Source: an uncultured Subdoligranulum sp.
GTDB lineage: Bacteria; Bacillota; Clostridia; Oscillospirales; Ruminococcaceae
DNA: 64,000 nucleotides
Direction: 5' to 3'
Assembly (NCBI GenBank): GCA_900545545.1
Contig: UQZO01000006.1
Span: 1 to 64,000, forward strand
Part shown: positions 31,290 to 39,858 of the stretch, piece by piece
Layout: each line of letters opens with the position of its first letter
Numbering within the stretch: the first letter of the stretch is position 1
Notes under the pieces: model-generated
Database searches by the model: none
What the model was told of the DNA's origin: nothing
The model's input: the letters and a program-made list of their open reading frames with translations, nothing else
Made by a program: the position numbers and the translations under genes

Positions 31290-31336
31290 ATCTGCAGACA
31301 CTTTTCTGTGAGACATTTTGGAAAAGAACTGCGTCT

Positions 31337-31365
31337 TTTCAATTGAAAGGCCTTTTCACATGAAA
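31337..31365 (+). promoter_or_regulatory. Tandem palindromes upstream of the sigma factor
   Basis: TTTCAATTGAAA (31337-31348) and TTTCACATGAAA (31354-31365) share the form TTTCA-N2-TGAAA, 17 bases apart, and end about 18 bases before the start codon. Look like operator half-sites or an extended hairpin. Confidence 0.4.
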
Positions 31366-31382
31366 AAAAGGAGTTGAGGCAG

Positions 31383-31952
31383 GTGCAGAAAACAAAAGAC
31401 AGACAACTGCTGCAAACGGTTCGCCGGAATCCCCAGGAAGGGCTGGAGGAAATTCTCGCCCTGTATGGCGGTACATTGCAAGCCCTGGTGCGCCGCATTT
31501 TGCAGGACCCCCGGGATGCGGAGGAGTGTCTGTCGGATGTATTGGTACAATGTTGGCGCATGGCAGAGCGACTGGAAGAACAAGAGATCAACCTCAAAGG
31601 ATGGCTGATTGTGACGGCGCGGAATAAAGCGATTGACCGGTATCGCCGCCTTCGGAAAGAAGCCACCGTTCCGTTGCCGGAAGACTTCGAGCTTATGGCA
31701 GAAGAATTGTTGGAGTCTGACCGCTCCGAAGCGGAAGATTTGATGGCGGACCTGGTGGATGAACTGGAAGCGCCTGACCGGGAAATTTTTATCCGCCGGT
31801 ATTACGGCCTGCAATCCAGCCGGGAGATTGGCCGTGCGCTGCAGATGGAGGAACATGCCGTGAATGTGCGGCTATCCCGGGGGCGGGCGCGCTTGAAGCA
31901 GCGGTTTTTGAAACGTTTCGGAAAGGAGTGCAGCAATGAAAAAAATCTATGA
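31383..31952 (+). CDS. ECF-type RNA polymerase sigma factor
   Basis: 189 aa. GTG at 31383 is chosen because AAAGGAG is 9 bases upstream; the TTG at 31374 is adjacent to that site. Sigma region 2 covers about 20-90 (RDAEECLSDVLVQCWRMAERL, then LKGWLIVTARNKAIDRYRR) and region 4 about 125-180 (ELEAPDREIFIRRYYGLQSSREIGRAL), as in ECF sigma factors. Directs RNA polymerase to a stress regulon, held inactive by the membrane protein next door. The genes overlap by 17 bases, so the two are made together. Confidence 0.88.
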   Translation: MQKTKDRQLLQTVRRNPQEGLEEILALYGGTLQALVRRILQDPRDAEECLSDVLVQCWRMAERLEEQEINLKGWLIVTARNKAIDRYRRLRKEATVPLPEDFELMAEELLESDRSEAEDLMADLVDELEAPDREIFIRRYYGLQSSREIGRALQMEEHAVNVRLSRGRARLKQRFLKRFGKECSNEKNL

Positions 31953-33105
31953 TGAGCTGGCAGCGGTACAGTGGCCCACCGGCACACTGAGCGAAAAACA
32001 GCAAAAGAAAATCGTTGCCGGGGCTTTGGAACGGATTGAGCAGACGGGGAAAAATCCGCTCCGTCGCAGAAACGGTTGGTATAAAGTGTGGCGTGTGGCC
32101 GCAGCTGCGGCGGCACTGTGCTGCCTTGCCGCAGTAGGGGTGGCGGCAGCCGGACATTTTTTGCAGCCGACCCAAATCGCACAGCAAATGCAAAAAGAGC
32201 AGCTGGCGGACCTGTTCGCAGGCGAGAACTCTACATTGGTTGAGGCAACACAGCGTGTCGGTGACTATAATGTTACATTGCTGGGACTTACATCGGGTGA
32301 AAATGTGACCGGCTACTGGTCAACTGATTGGGAAAATGGTGCGCCCCCGGAAGATCGCAGCTATGCAGTGCTGGCAATCGCCCACCAGGATGGAACGCCC
32401 ATGGCAGAACTGTCGGATGAGGGCGGAGATGTGACACTGTACAACAGCCTGATCTCCCCGGTGTTTGCATCCGCTGATTGCCCGCTTGCACAGTACAACA
32501 TCTTTACCATGAACGGCGCCCGGTATGACCTTGTGCAGGACGGAATCCATTATATTCTCATCGAGACCGATACGCTGGAATCCTTTGCGGATAAAGATCC
32601 GCAGCTTGCCGTGGTTCTGGATAGCTCTGCCGGAGCAAGTGGTTTGCTGAACGGTTATATGCAAGATCCGGCCACGGGTGCAATCGCCGTACAGGAGGGG
32701 AGCGAAGGAAACTGTCTGTTGTTTGATCTGCCCATTGATGAAACAAAGGCGGATCCGGATCGGGCAGAGGCCTTACGGAATCAGTGGTTTGGAGAAGCTG
32801 ATGCAACAGAAGCTCCTGTTCCGGCGCAGATCGATGAGGGATTGCAAACACTTGCGGCTATAATCCCCGCAGAAGTCCGGACAAAAGGGACCCTGCAAAG
32901 CAGCCAAACCGTGCCGGTGTCGGACGGCAGCTATGGCAAAGGCTGGTACTTTGACAATGGGGGCTTTCTGGCATACCTGGATGGCTGGGGTAACCCCGAA
33001 CAGGAAGTTGTCCAAAGCTACAGCGATGACGGGCAGGTGGTTCTCTTGACGCATCATGAGGATGACACCGTAACAACGGAAACGTGGGTGATTCCTGTTG
33101 CATAA
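31936..33105 (+). CDS. Membrane-anchored anti-sigma-like protein (DUF4179 type)
   Basis: 389 aa, ATG at 31936 inside the end of the sigma gene, with GGAAAGGAG upstream. A cytoplasmic N-terminus of about 55 residues, one transmembrane helix (about 56-76, rich in Ala and Val) and a roughly 310-residue outer domain of beta-type composition. This layout and the overlap with an ECF sigma gene are typical of anti-sigma factors; the outer domain resembles DUF4179 proteins. It probably keeps the sigma factor inactive until a signal outside the cell releases it. Signal unknown. Confidence 0.72.
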   Translation: MKKIYDELAAVQWPTGTLSEKQQKKIVAGALERIEQTGKNPLRRRNGWYKVWRVAAAAAALCCLAAVGVAAAGHFLQPTQIAQQMQKEQLADLFAGENSTLVEATQRVGDYNVTLLGLTSGENVTGYWSTDWENGAPPEDRSYAVLAIAHQDGTPMAELSDEGGDVTLYNSLISPVFASADCPLAQYNIFTMNGARYDLVQDGIHYILIETDTLESFADKDPQLAVVLDSSAGASGLLNGYMQDPATGAIAVQEGSEGNCLLFDLPIDETKADPDRAEALRNQWFGEADATEAPVPAQIDEGLQTLAAIIPAEVRTKGTLQSSQTVPVSDGSYGKGWYFDNGGFLAYLDGWGNPEQEVVQSYSDDGQVVLLTHHEDDTVTTETWVIPVA

Positions 33106-33109
33106 AAAG

Positions 33110-33146
33110 CGGCGGCCGGTATCTTCCGGCCGCCGTATTTTATTTT
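33110..33146 (+). terminator. Terminator after the sigma/anti-sigma pair
   Basis: CGGCGGCCGG (33110-33119) and CCGGCCGCCG (33126-33135), loop TATCTT, then TATTTTATTTT. Confidence 0.85.
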
Positions 33147-33150
33147 GAAA

Positions 33151-33933
33151 TTACAGTGCCTGACAGTTCAGCTCCCACAGCAGCGCCAGACCTTTGAAAA
33201 GCAGGTCGGCATCGTAGATGACTTTGCAGCGGCAGCAGGGGGTGATATAGGGGGCCAGTCCGCCGGTGGCAACTACGGTCAATGGTGCGCCAAGCTGCGC
33301 TTCCACACGTTCTGCCAAACCATCCAGCATGGCTGCGGTGCCGAACATGGCACCGTTGTTCAGCGCTTCCACCGTGTTGCGCCCGATCAATTCGCTGGGC
33401 GGCTCGGGGGCGATGGGCGGCAGCTGCGCGGTACCGGCACTGATGGCACGCAAACTGGTCTGCACACCGGGCACAATGAATCCACCCAGAAATTCCCGCT
33501 GGGCAGAAAGAACATTGTAGGTGGTGGCGGTGCCCAGGTCTACGGTCATGCAGGGCAGGGGATACAGCGCCGCTGCAGCCGCGGCATCCGCAATACGGTC
33601 GCGGCCCACACGCCAGGGTTCATCCACGCGGAAGGTAAGCCCTGTGTTGAGGGTGTAGTTTACAATCAGCGCTTCCTTGCCGGTTAAACGGCGACAGGCA
33701 TCGGCCAGCGGCGTGGTCAGGCTGGGGACCACGCTGCACACAATAATGCCCTCACAGCCGGTGTAATTCACCTTCATGCGTCCCAGCAAAAATTTCAGCT
33801 CGGCAGCATATTCATCGCCGGTACAGCGGGCGCGGGTAACCATGCGCGTGGTGAACAGCACTTCCCGGTGTCCTTCCCCCGCCAGACCGCCAATGCAGAT
33901 ATTCGAGTTTCCGATGTCAACTGCCAGTACCAT
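33151..33933 (-). CDS. coaX: Type III pantothenate kinase
   Basis: 260 aa from the ATG at 33933 (GGAG 11 bases upstream, AAGG nearer); the frame extends to 34059 but 260 aa fits CoaX. ASKHA fold: N-terminal phosphate motif LAVDIGNSNICIG, catalytic CEGIIVCSVVPSL with following TPLADA, DLGTATTYNVL near 125 and GGFIVPG near 145. Phosphorylates pantothenate in coenzyme A synthesis without feedback inhibition by CoA. Divergent from coaBC, the next two steps of the same pathway, across a shared promoter region. Confidence 0.92.
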   Translation of the reverse strand: MVLAVDIGNSNICIGGLAGEGHREVLFTTRMVTRARCTGDEYAAELKFLLGRMKVNYTGCEGIIVCSVVPSLTTPLADACRRLTGKEALIVNYTLNTGLTFRVDEPWRVGRDRIADAAAAAALYPLPCMTVDLGTATTYNVLSAQREFLGGFIVPGVQTSLRAISAGTAQLPPIAPEPPSELIGRNTVEALNNGAMFGTAAMLDGLAERVEAQLGAPLTVVATGGLAPYITPCCRCKVIYDADLLFKGLALLWELNCQAL

Positions 33934-34018
33934 ACCTTCAGGCTCCATTCCCGTAAAACTGGTATCATTATAGCAGTTTACGGATATTTTGCAAACCCAA
34001 ATGCCGGGGGCTTTGGAA

Positions 34019-34047
34019 TTTACAAATGAAGTACAAATTGCTATAAT
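34019..34047 (+). promoter_or_regulatory. Promoter of coaBC
   Basis: TTTACA (34019-34024), 17 bases, TATAAT (34042-34047) with TGC before the -10. Start expected near 34054. Confidence 0.75.
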
Positions 34048-34073
34048 AGACCTATTCAAAAAGGGAAAGGACC

Positions 34074-35279
34074 GTGAACCCTATGCAGCTGAAAGGCAAA
34101 ACGATTGTCATCGGTGTTACCGGCGGCATCGCTGCGTATAAAATGCCCAATGTGGCACACGCACTCGTCAAAATGGGGGCTGACGTGCATGTGCTGATGA
34201 CCAAACACGCCACGGAATTCATTGCCCCGCTGGTATTTGAAACGCTGACCAACCGTCGTTGCATTGTCGATACCTTTGACCGTAACTTCCAGTATGATGT
34301 GGCGCATGTTTCCCTGGCCAATGCCGCGGACCTCATGCTGATTGCTCCGGCTACGGCCAATGTCATTGCCAAAATGGCCCATGGCCTTGCCGATGATATG
34401 CTGACCACGGTAACACTGGCGGCTACCTGCCCCAAGTTGGTGGCCCCGGCCATGAATACCCACATGCTGGAAAATCCTATTACCCAGGATAATCTGAAAA
34501 CGTTGGAACACTATGGCTTTACGGTGATTCCCTCCGGCTCCGGGATGCTGGCCTGCGGCGATGTGGGCTCCGGCCGTCTGCCGGAGGAAGGCGTTCTGGT
34601 GGACTATGTGCTGCGGGAACTGGCCTGCGAAAAAGATCTGCGGGGCAAAAAGGTGGTTGTGTCGGCCGGCGCTACCCAGGAACCGATGGACCCGGTGCGG
34701 TATCTGACCAACCATTCCACCGGCAAGATGGGCTATGCGGTGGCGCGTGCCTGTATGCTGCGTGGCGCGGATGTCACGTTGCTGGCCTCCACCGGCTGCA
34801 CACTGCCTCCGGTGCCTTTTGTCAAGATGGTGCCCTATACTACGGCGGCAGATCTTTTTGCAGCTGTGCAGGAGTATGCCATGGATGCCGATGCGCTGGT
34901 GATGGCGGCCGCGGTAGCCGATTACCGGCCCGCTGCGGTGGCGCAGGACAAGGTCAAAAAGCAGGATGGAGAGATGGCACTGGCATTGGAGCGCACCCAG
35001 GATATCCTGGCCTGGGTGGGGGAACATAAGCCGGAAAAACTGTTCATCTGCGGTTTCTCGATGGAAACGAAGGACCTCATTGAAAACTCCACCGCCAAAC
35101 TGCATAAAAAACATATGGATATGATTGTGGCAAACAATCTCAAGGTGCCGGGTGCCGGTTTCGGCGTGGATACCAATGTGGTAACGCTGATTACCGATCA
35201 GGGCACAGAAGACTTGCCGCTGCAAAGCAAGGATGCGGTTGCCCATCGCATCGCGGATGCCATCGCCGCAGCACGGTAA
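34074..35279 (+). CDS. coaBC: Bifunctional phosphopantothenoylcysteine decarboxylase / synthetase
   Basis: 401 aa from GTG 34074 (AAGGGA 6 bases upstream); ATG at 34083 is an equally possible start. The CoaC flavoprotein half (residues 1-190) has IGVTGGIAAYK, the active-site His in DVAHVSLA and the PAMNTHM motif. The CoaB half (about 190-401) has VSAGATQEPMDPVR and the lysine loop near KVKKQDG. Joins cysteine to phosphopantothenate with CTP, then decarboxylates to 4-phosphopantetheine. Together with divergent coaX it covers three consecutive steps of CoA synthesis. Confidence 0.93.
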   Translation: MNPMQLKGKTIVIGVTGGIAAYKMPNVAHALVKMGADVHVLMTKHATEFIAPLVFETLTNRRCIVDTFDRNFQYDVAHVSLANAADLMLIAPATANVIAKMAHGLADDMLTTVTLAATCPKLVAPAMNTHMLENPITQDNLKTLEHYGFTVIPSGSGMLACGDVGSGRLPEEGVLVDYVLRELACEKDLRGKKVVVSAGATQEPMDPVRYLTNHSTGKMGYAVARACMLRGADVTLLASTGCTLPPVPFVKMVPYTTAADLFAAVQEYAMDADALVMAAAVADYRPAAVAQDKVKKQDGEMALALERTQDILAWVGEHKPEKLFICGFSMETKDLIENSTAKLHKKHMDMIVANNLKVPGAGFGVDTNVVTLITDQGTEDLPLQSKDAVAHRIADAIAAAR

Positions 35280-35294
35280 CGGTTCTAAATACAG

Positions 35295-35344
35295 CCCCTT
35301 TCCGCATACTCCTGGTAGGAGCCATTGCAGAAAGGGGATTTTTT
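35295..35344 (+). terminator. Hairpin that both ends coaBC and covers the asnB ribosome site
   Basis: CCCCTTTC (35295-35302) pairs with GAAAGGGG (35330-35337), with an inner CTCC/GGAG helix, followed by ATTTTTT and then the asnB ATG. The 3' arm is the AAAGGGG ribosome site of asnB. Confidence 0.6.
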
Positions 35345-37192
35345 ATGTGCGGAATAGCGGGGCAGATCGGGCGCGACCCGCGCGCCATTCAGGGAAATTA
35401 CGCGGCCTACTGCGCTATGCAGCGCACGTTGGCCCGTCGCGGACCGGATCAGCGCGGTATGTATATCAGCGGTCGTGCGGCGCTCATCCATGCACGGCTG
35501 GCAGTGGTCGATCTTGAAAACGGCTGTCAGCCCATGCAGCTGGACTGGCAGGGAGAATGCTACACGCTGGTTTACAATGGCGAGCTTTACAATACGCCGG
35601 AACTGCGTGGTCTTTTGGAAACACGCGGACATACTTTCCTCGGCCATTCGGATACCGAAGTCCTGCTGCATGCTTATGCTGAATGGGGCCCATCCTGTGT
35701 GGACCGCTTTAACGGTATTTTTGCCTTTGCGGTGTGGGAGGCCCGGGCGGGCAAACTCTTCCTTGCACGGGACCGCTGCGGTGTCAAGCCGTTGTTTTAT
35801 GCCAAAACCCGGGACAGCCTGATTTTCGGCAGTGAGATCAAAACGGTATTGGCCCATCCGGCGGTGCCGCCGCGGGTGGATGCCAACGGTCTGGCCGAAG
35901 TGCTGCTGCTGGGTCCCGGGCGAAAACCGGGCAGCGGTGTATTCCGGAATGTGCAGGAGCTGCTGCCGGGGCAGTATGGCATCTACGAGGCGGATACCGG
36001 CCGCCTGCTGCTGCACCGTTACTGGCAGCTCGTAGACCATGAGCACCCCGATGATTTCACGGCTACGGCCCATAAGGTACGGGACCTGTTGATGGATGCC
36101 ATTGAGCGGCAGCTGGTATCCGATGTGCCGGTGGCAACCTTCCTTTCGGGCGGGTTGGATTCCAGCCTGATCTCGGCAGTGGCCGATGCGCATTTTACAG
36201 CACAGGGCAAAACCCTGCGGACATTCTCTGTGGGATACAAGGATAACAAGCGTTATTTTCATGAAACAAAGTTCCAGCCGGGGCCGGATGCGCCGTTCAT
36301 CCGCAAGATGAATGATTTCCTGCACGCGGAGCATCACTGGATCACGCTGGATACCCCCGAACTGGTCCCGGCGCTGTATGCGGCGGTGGAGGCGCGGGAT
36401 CTGCCGGGCATGGCAGATGTGGATGCCTCGCTGCTGGCTTTTTGCCGGTACATCAAACCCCATGCCACCGTGGCGCTTTCGGGAGAATGTGCTGATGAAA
36501 TTTTCGGCGGTTATCCTTGGTACCGTGATCCCACCGTCCGGGAAAGATACGGCTTCCCCTGGGCGCAGTCCACGGCATACCGCGCCAGCTTTATCAAACC
36601 CGGCGTGCTGGATGGAATTGACCCCGAAAGCTTTGTGGATGAGCAATACTGCAAAACACTGGCCGAGACTTCCGTGCGCCCCGGCCTTTCGCCGTTGGAG
36701 CAGCGTATGCGCCAGATGATGAGTCTGAACTTCACTTGGTTCATGCAGACCCTGCTGGACCGCAAAGACCGTATGAGTATGTACAACGGATTGGAAGTGC
36801 GTGTGCCGTTCTGCGATTACCGCATTGCCGAGTATCTGTACTCGGTCCCGTGGGAGTTCAAGGATTACCAGGGCAAGGAGAAGGGACTGCTGCGGCAGGC
36901 TATGGAGGGCGTACTGCCGGCGGAAGTGCTCTGGCGCAAAAAGAGCCCTTACCCCAAAACGTGGAATCCGGCCTATCTCTCGGCGGTTTCGGCCGAACTG
37001 ACCAAGGTGTTGGAAGATCCGGCTGCGCCGCTGCTGCGCATCATCCGGGCCGAGGCGCTGGGAAAGCTGCTGGCTTCCGGTGCCGACAATCCGATTCCGT
37101 GGTACGGCCAGCTGATGACGACGCCGCAGACGATTGCCTGGTTTTTACAGCTCAACTACTGGCTCGAAACGTACAAGGTGGAACTGGTATGA
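35345..37192 (+). CDS. asnB: Asparagine synthetase (glutamine-hydrolysing)
   Basis: 615 aa, ATG at 35345. Cys2 of MCGIAGQIG is the glutaminase nucleophile of the N-terminal class II amidotransferase domain (to about 210; motifs RRGPDQRG, YNGELYN, LARDRCGVKPLFY). The synthetase domain begins near 240 with the ATP pyrophosphatase loop FLSGGLDSSLIS and later SGECADEIFGGYPWY. Makes asparagine from aspartate, glutamine and ATP. The ribosome site lies inside a terminator-like hairpin, so expression may depend on RNA structure. A two-way terminator follows. Confidence 0.93.
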   Translation: MCGIAGQIGRDPRAIQGNYAAYCAMQRTLARRGPDQRGMYISGRAALIHARLAVVDLENGCQPMQLDWQGECYTLVYNGELYNTPELRGLLETRGHTFLGHSDTEVLLHAYAEWGPSCVDRFNGIFAFAVWEARAGKLFLARDRCGVKPLFYAKTRDSLIFGSEIKTVLAHPAVPPRVDANGLAEVLLLGPGRKPGSGVFRNVQELLPGQYGIYEADTGRLLLHRYWQLVDHEHPDDFTATAHKVRDLLMDAIERQLVSDVPVATFLSGGLDSSLISAVADAHFTAQGKTLRTFSVGYKDNKRYFHETKFQPGPDAPFIRKMNDFLHAEHHWITLDTPELVPALYAAVEARDLPGMADVDASLLAFCRYIKPHATVALSGECADEIFGGYPWYRDPTVRERYGFPWAQSTAYRASFIKPGVLDGIDPESFVDEQYCKTLAETSVRPGLSPLEQRMRQMMSLNFTWFMQTLLDRKDRMSMYNGLEVRVPFCDYRIAEYLYSVPWEFKDYQGKEKGLLRQAMEGVLPAEVLWRKKSPYPKTWNPAYLSAVSAELTKVLEDPAAPLLRIIRAEALGKLLASGADNPIPWYGQLMTTPQTIAWFLQLNYWLETYKVELV

Positions 37193-37193
37193 G

Positions 37194-37229
37194 AAAAGCC
37201 CGGAGTCAAACCTCCGGGCTTTTGCCATG
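37194..37229 (+). terminator. Two-way terminator between asnB and the acetyltransferase gene
   Basis: AAAAGCCCGGAG (37194-37205) with CTCCGGGCTTTT (37212-37223), loop TCAAAC. Confidence 0.85.
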
Positions 37230-37239
37230 CAAGATAAAA

Positions 37240-37824
37240 TCAAACGTTTTCGCGGACAACGCGGCAGGGGCTGCCGCAGGCAACGGTATTGCTGGGAATG
37301 TCCTTGGTTACCACACTGCCCGCACCAATCACCACGTTGTCGCCGATATGGACACCGGGCAAGAGAATGGCCCCGCCGCCGATCCAGACGTTGTTGCCGA
37401 TGATGACGGGAGCGGTCTGCGTTTTGCAGAAAGAGAAGGAACCATCCTCCTTCTGCGGGCCGAAACGCTCCGCTGCGTTGGTGGGATGGAAAGCTGTGTA
37501 GATCTGCACGTTGGGGGCAATCAGCGCGTTGTCGCCAATCACGATGCGATTGTCATCCAGAAAAGTGCAGTTCATATTGACTTCGCAGTTGTTGCCAAAG
37601 TAGATGTTGTTGCCGTAATCAACATAAAACGGCGCCGTGATCCACAGGTTGGCGCCGCGTCCGCCCAGCAGTTCGTTCAGAATACGGTCTTTCTCGGCAG
37701 CGTTGTCGGAGTCCAGGCGATTGTAATCGCGCATCAGATTTTTGGCCTTGTGCCACTGGGTCAGCAGTTCTGCATCTCCGCAGTCATACAGTTGTCCGGC
37801 CAGCATTTTTTCTCGTTCGGTCAT
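37240..37824 (-). CDS. Sugar O-acetyltransferase (LacA/Maa type, hexapeptide repeat)
   Basis: 194 aa. ATG at 37824 with AGGAGG upstream; the frame extends to 37971 without a start signal. The N-terminal MTEREKMLAGQLYDCGDAEL is the Mac domain of maltose/galactoside acetyltransferases. The left-handed beta-helix follows, with hexapeptide repeats ending GNNVWIGGGAILLPGVHIGD and GAGSVVTKDIPS, and the catalytic His in YTAFHPT. Acetylates a hydroxyl of a sugar from acetyl-CoA. Whether galactosides, maltose or another sugar is used cannot be told. Confidence 0.9.
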   Translation of the reverse strand: MTEREKMLAGQLYDCGDAELLTQWHKAKNLMRDYNRLDSDNAAEKDRILNELLGGRGANLWITAPFYVDYGNNIYFGNNCEVNMNCTFLDDNRIVIGDNALIAPNVQIYTAFHPTNAAERFGPQKEDGSFSFCKTQTAPVIIGNNVWIGGGAILLPGVHIGDNVVIGAGSVVTKDIPSNTVACGSPCRVVRENV

Positions 37825-38024
37825 TCTGCAACCTCCTGTTCGGGGATGTCTTGGCAAGTGGACTGCCTTCACTATAGCATACCTTTGGCGTGGACACAGT
37901 GTTTTTGAAGATAGCCTCCATACTATCTCAAAATTTTCACAATTTGGCGCTATAATCAAATCTGCATGCACAGGCCTGGAATGGCCTGTGACATGGACTC
38001 AGTCCAGAAAGGGGAAAGTACACC

Positions 38025-38978
38025 TTGATCGAAGTAAGTCACCTGACAAAGCGTTACGGAAAAAATACCGCCGTGGATGATATCAGCTTTACTGTAGAGG
38101 ATGGCTGTATCTACGGTCTGCTGGGGCCCAACGGCGCCGGCAAATCCACAACCATGAACATTATCACCGGGTATCTGTCGGCCACCGACGGAACCGTTAC
38201 CATTGCCGGTCATGATATTGCCGAGGAACCGGCTGCTGCCAAGGCCTGCATCGGCTATCTGCCGGAACAGCCGCCGCTGTACCAGGATATGACCGTTACA
38301 GAGTATCTTTTGTTTGTGGCGGAACTCAAGGGCGTGCGCAAAAAGGCAGAGCGCCGCACCGCAGTCGAAAAGGTGTGCGCCCGTGCCGGTCTGCAGGGGA
38401 TGGAGCAGCGCCTGATCCGCAACCTGTCCAAGGGATATCGCCAGCGTGTGGGAATTGCCGGTGCGCTGCTGGGTTCCCCCAAAGTCATCATTCTGGATGA
38501 GCCGACCGTCGGTCTGGACCCGGCCCAGATGATCGAGATCCGTTCACTGATTCATGACCTGGGCAAGACGCATACCGTTATTTTGTCCAGCCATATCCTC
38601 AGCGAAGTGCAGACCGTATGCGACCGGGTGCTCATCATTGCGGGCGGCAAGCTCATCGCCCAGGGGACCCCTGAAGAACTGGCCGGTCAGCTGGCGGCCA
38701 AAGGAACGATTTCCGCCACGGCCCAGGGTACCCGGGAGGCTGTGCTGGCGGCAGCTGCCAGCGTGCCGGGGCTTGCCGACCTGCGCGTAACCGCTGAAAA
38801 GGGCGGCGAGGTCAGCTTTACGGCAGTCAGCGAGGCGGGCACCGATCTGCGTGGTGCGCTTTCGCTGGCTCTGGCCAAGGCGGGGTGCCCGGTGCTTACC
38901 CTCAGTGCCGAGAGTATGAGCCTGGAGGATGTTTTCCTGCAGCTGACGGAAAAAACGGAAGAAAAGGAGGAAGCGTAA
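38025..38978 (+). CDS. ABC transporter ATP-binding protein (GldA-like)
   Basis: 317 aa. TTG at 38025 with AAAGGGGAAAG upstream; no ATG fits. Walker A GPNGAGKST, Q-loop YLPEQPPLYQD, signature LSKGYRQRVGIAGAL and Walker B VIILDEPTVGLDP are complete. A C-terminal extension of about 90 residues is typical of the ABC-2 export class. Followed by a permease, a GldG-like protein and a DUF4340 protein, an arrangement found in Gld-like ABC systems of many bacteria whose substrate is unknown. Confidence 0.88.
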   Translation: MIEVSHLTKRYGKNTAVDDISFTVEDGCIYGLLGPNGAGKSTTMNIITGYLSATDGTVTIAGHDIAEEPAAAKACIGYLPEQPPLYQDMTVTEYLLFVAELKGVRKKAERRTAVEKVCARAGLQGMEQRLIRNLSKGYRQRVGIAGALLGSPKVIILDEPTVGLDPAQMIEIRSLIHDLGKTHTVILSSHILSEVQTVCDRVLIIAGGKLIAQGTPEELAGQLAAKGTISATAQGTREAVLAAAASVPGLADLRVTAEKGGEVSFTAVSEAGTDLRGALSLALAKAGCPVLTLSAESMSLEDVFLQLTEKTEEKEEA

Positions 38979-38979
38979 T

Positions 38980-39843
38980 ATGGCAGCAATCTTCAAGCGC
39001 GAGACCAAAGCCTACTATACCAGCATGGTCGGGTATGTGACGGCTGCGGTCAGTCTGTTTTTCCTGGGGTTGTATTTTGCCAACCGCAATCTCATGTATG
39101 CTTCCTCGGATTTTGCGTCGGTTCTCTACACCACTACGATCATTTTGCTTTTCCTGCTGCCGGCCATCAGCATGCGCAGCTTTGCAGAGGAACGCCGCAA
39201 CAAAACGGACCAGCTGCTGCTTACTAGTCCTGTCAGTATTCCCGGTATTGTTCTGGGCAAGTTTCTGGCCGAAGTGGTTTCTTTCGCCGCGCCTATGGTT
39301 GTGGCGATCATCATGCCGTTGATTCTTACGGCGTTCGGCTCGGTTTCGCTGGTCTCTGCCTACAGTGCGCTGCTGGCGTATTTACTGTTGGGCGCCGCTT
39401 GCCTGGCCATCGGCACCTGGATCTCGGCCTTGACCGAAAACCAGATCATCGCCTATCTGGCAACCTTTGGTGTGCTGGTGGTTTCCTACATGATGAACAG
39501 CATCCAGACCATGTTCACCAGCGGCAATGTGCTGGCATTGGTTGTGTTTCTTGTGATTTTGCTGATCGCCTCGGTACTGGTGGGGGTAGTCTGCAAAAGC
39601 CTCACCACCGGTTGCGCGGTCTTTTGCGTCGGCGGCGTGGTACTGGGCGTTGTGTTTGTGCTTCGCCCCACCTGGCTGCTGGCGGCATTCGACAGTGTGC
39701 TCTCTGCTTTGGCCCTGTTTGAACCGTTCAACGGCGTTGTGGGCGGCATGTTCAGCATTTCCGCCATCGTGTACTATCTCTCGGTTATCGCGCTGTTCCT
39801 GTTCCTGACGGGTCAGGCACTGGAACGCCGCCGTTGGAATTGA
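38980..39843 (+). CDS. ABC-2 type permease (GldF-like)
   Basis: 287 aa, ATG at 38980 with AAAAGGAGG in the end of the previous gene. Six predicted helices; the first is preceded by FKRETKAYYTSMVGYV, and the loop NKTDQLLLTSPVSIPGIVLGKF matches ABC-2 permeases of the Gld/Nos type. Forms the membrane channel with the upstream ATPase. Starts one base after the ATPase stop. Confidence 0.88.
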   Translation: MAAIFKRETKAYYTSMVGYVTAAVSLFFLGLYFANRNLMYASSDFASVLYTTTIILLFLLPAISMRSFAEERRNKTDQLLLTSPVSIPGIVLGKFLAEVVSFAAPMVVAIIMPLILTAFGSVSLVSAYSALLAYLLLGAACLAIGTWISALTENQIIAYLATFGVLVVSYMMNSIQTMFTSGNVLALVVFLVILLIASVLVGVVCKSLTTGCAVFCVGGVVLGVVFVLRPTWLLAAFDSVLSALALFEPFNGVVGGMFSISAIVYYLSVIALFLFLTGQALERRRWN

Positions 39844-39858
39844 GGGAGGAAACCATAG

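Noticed and set aside
35280..35344. T-box leader for asnB
   Set aside because: Only 65 bases are available and the T-box consensus is not present.
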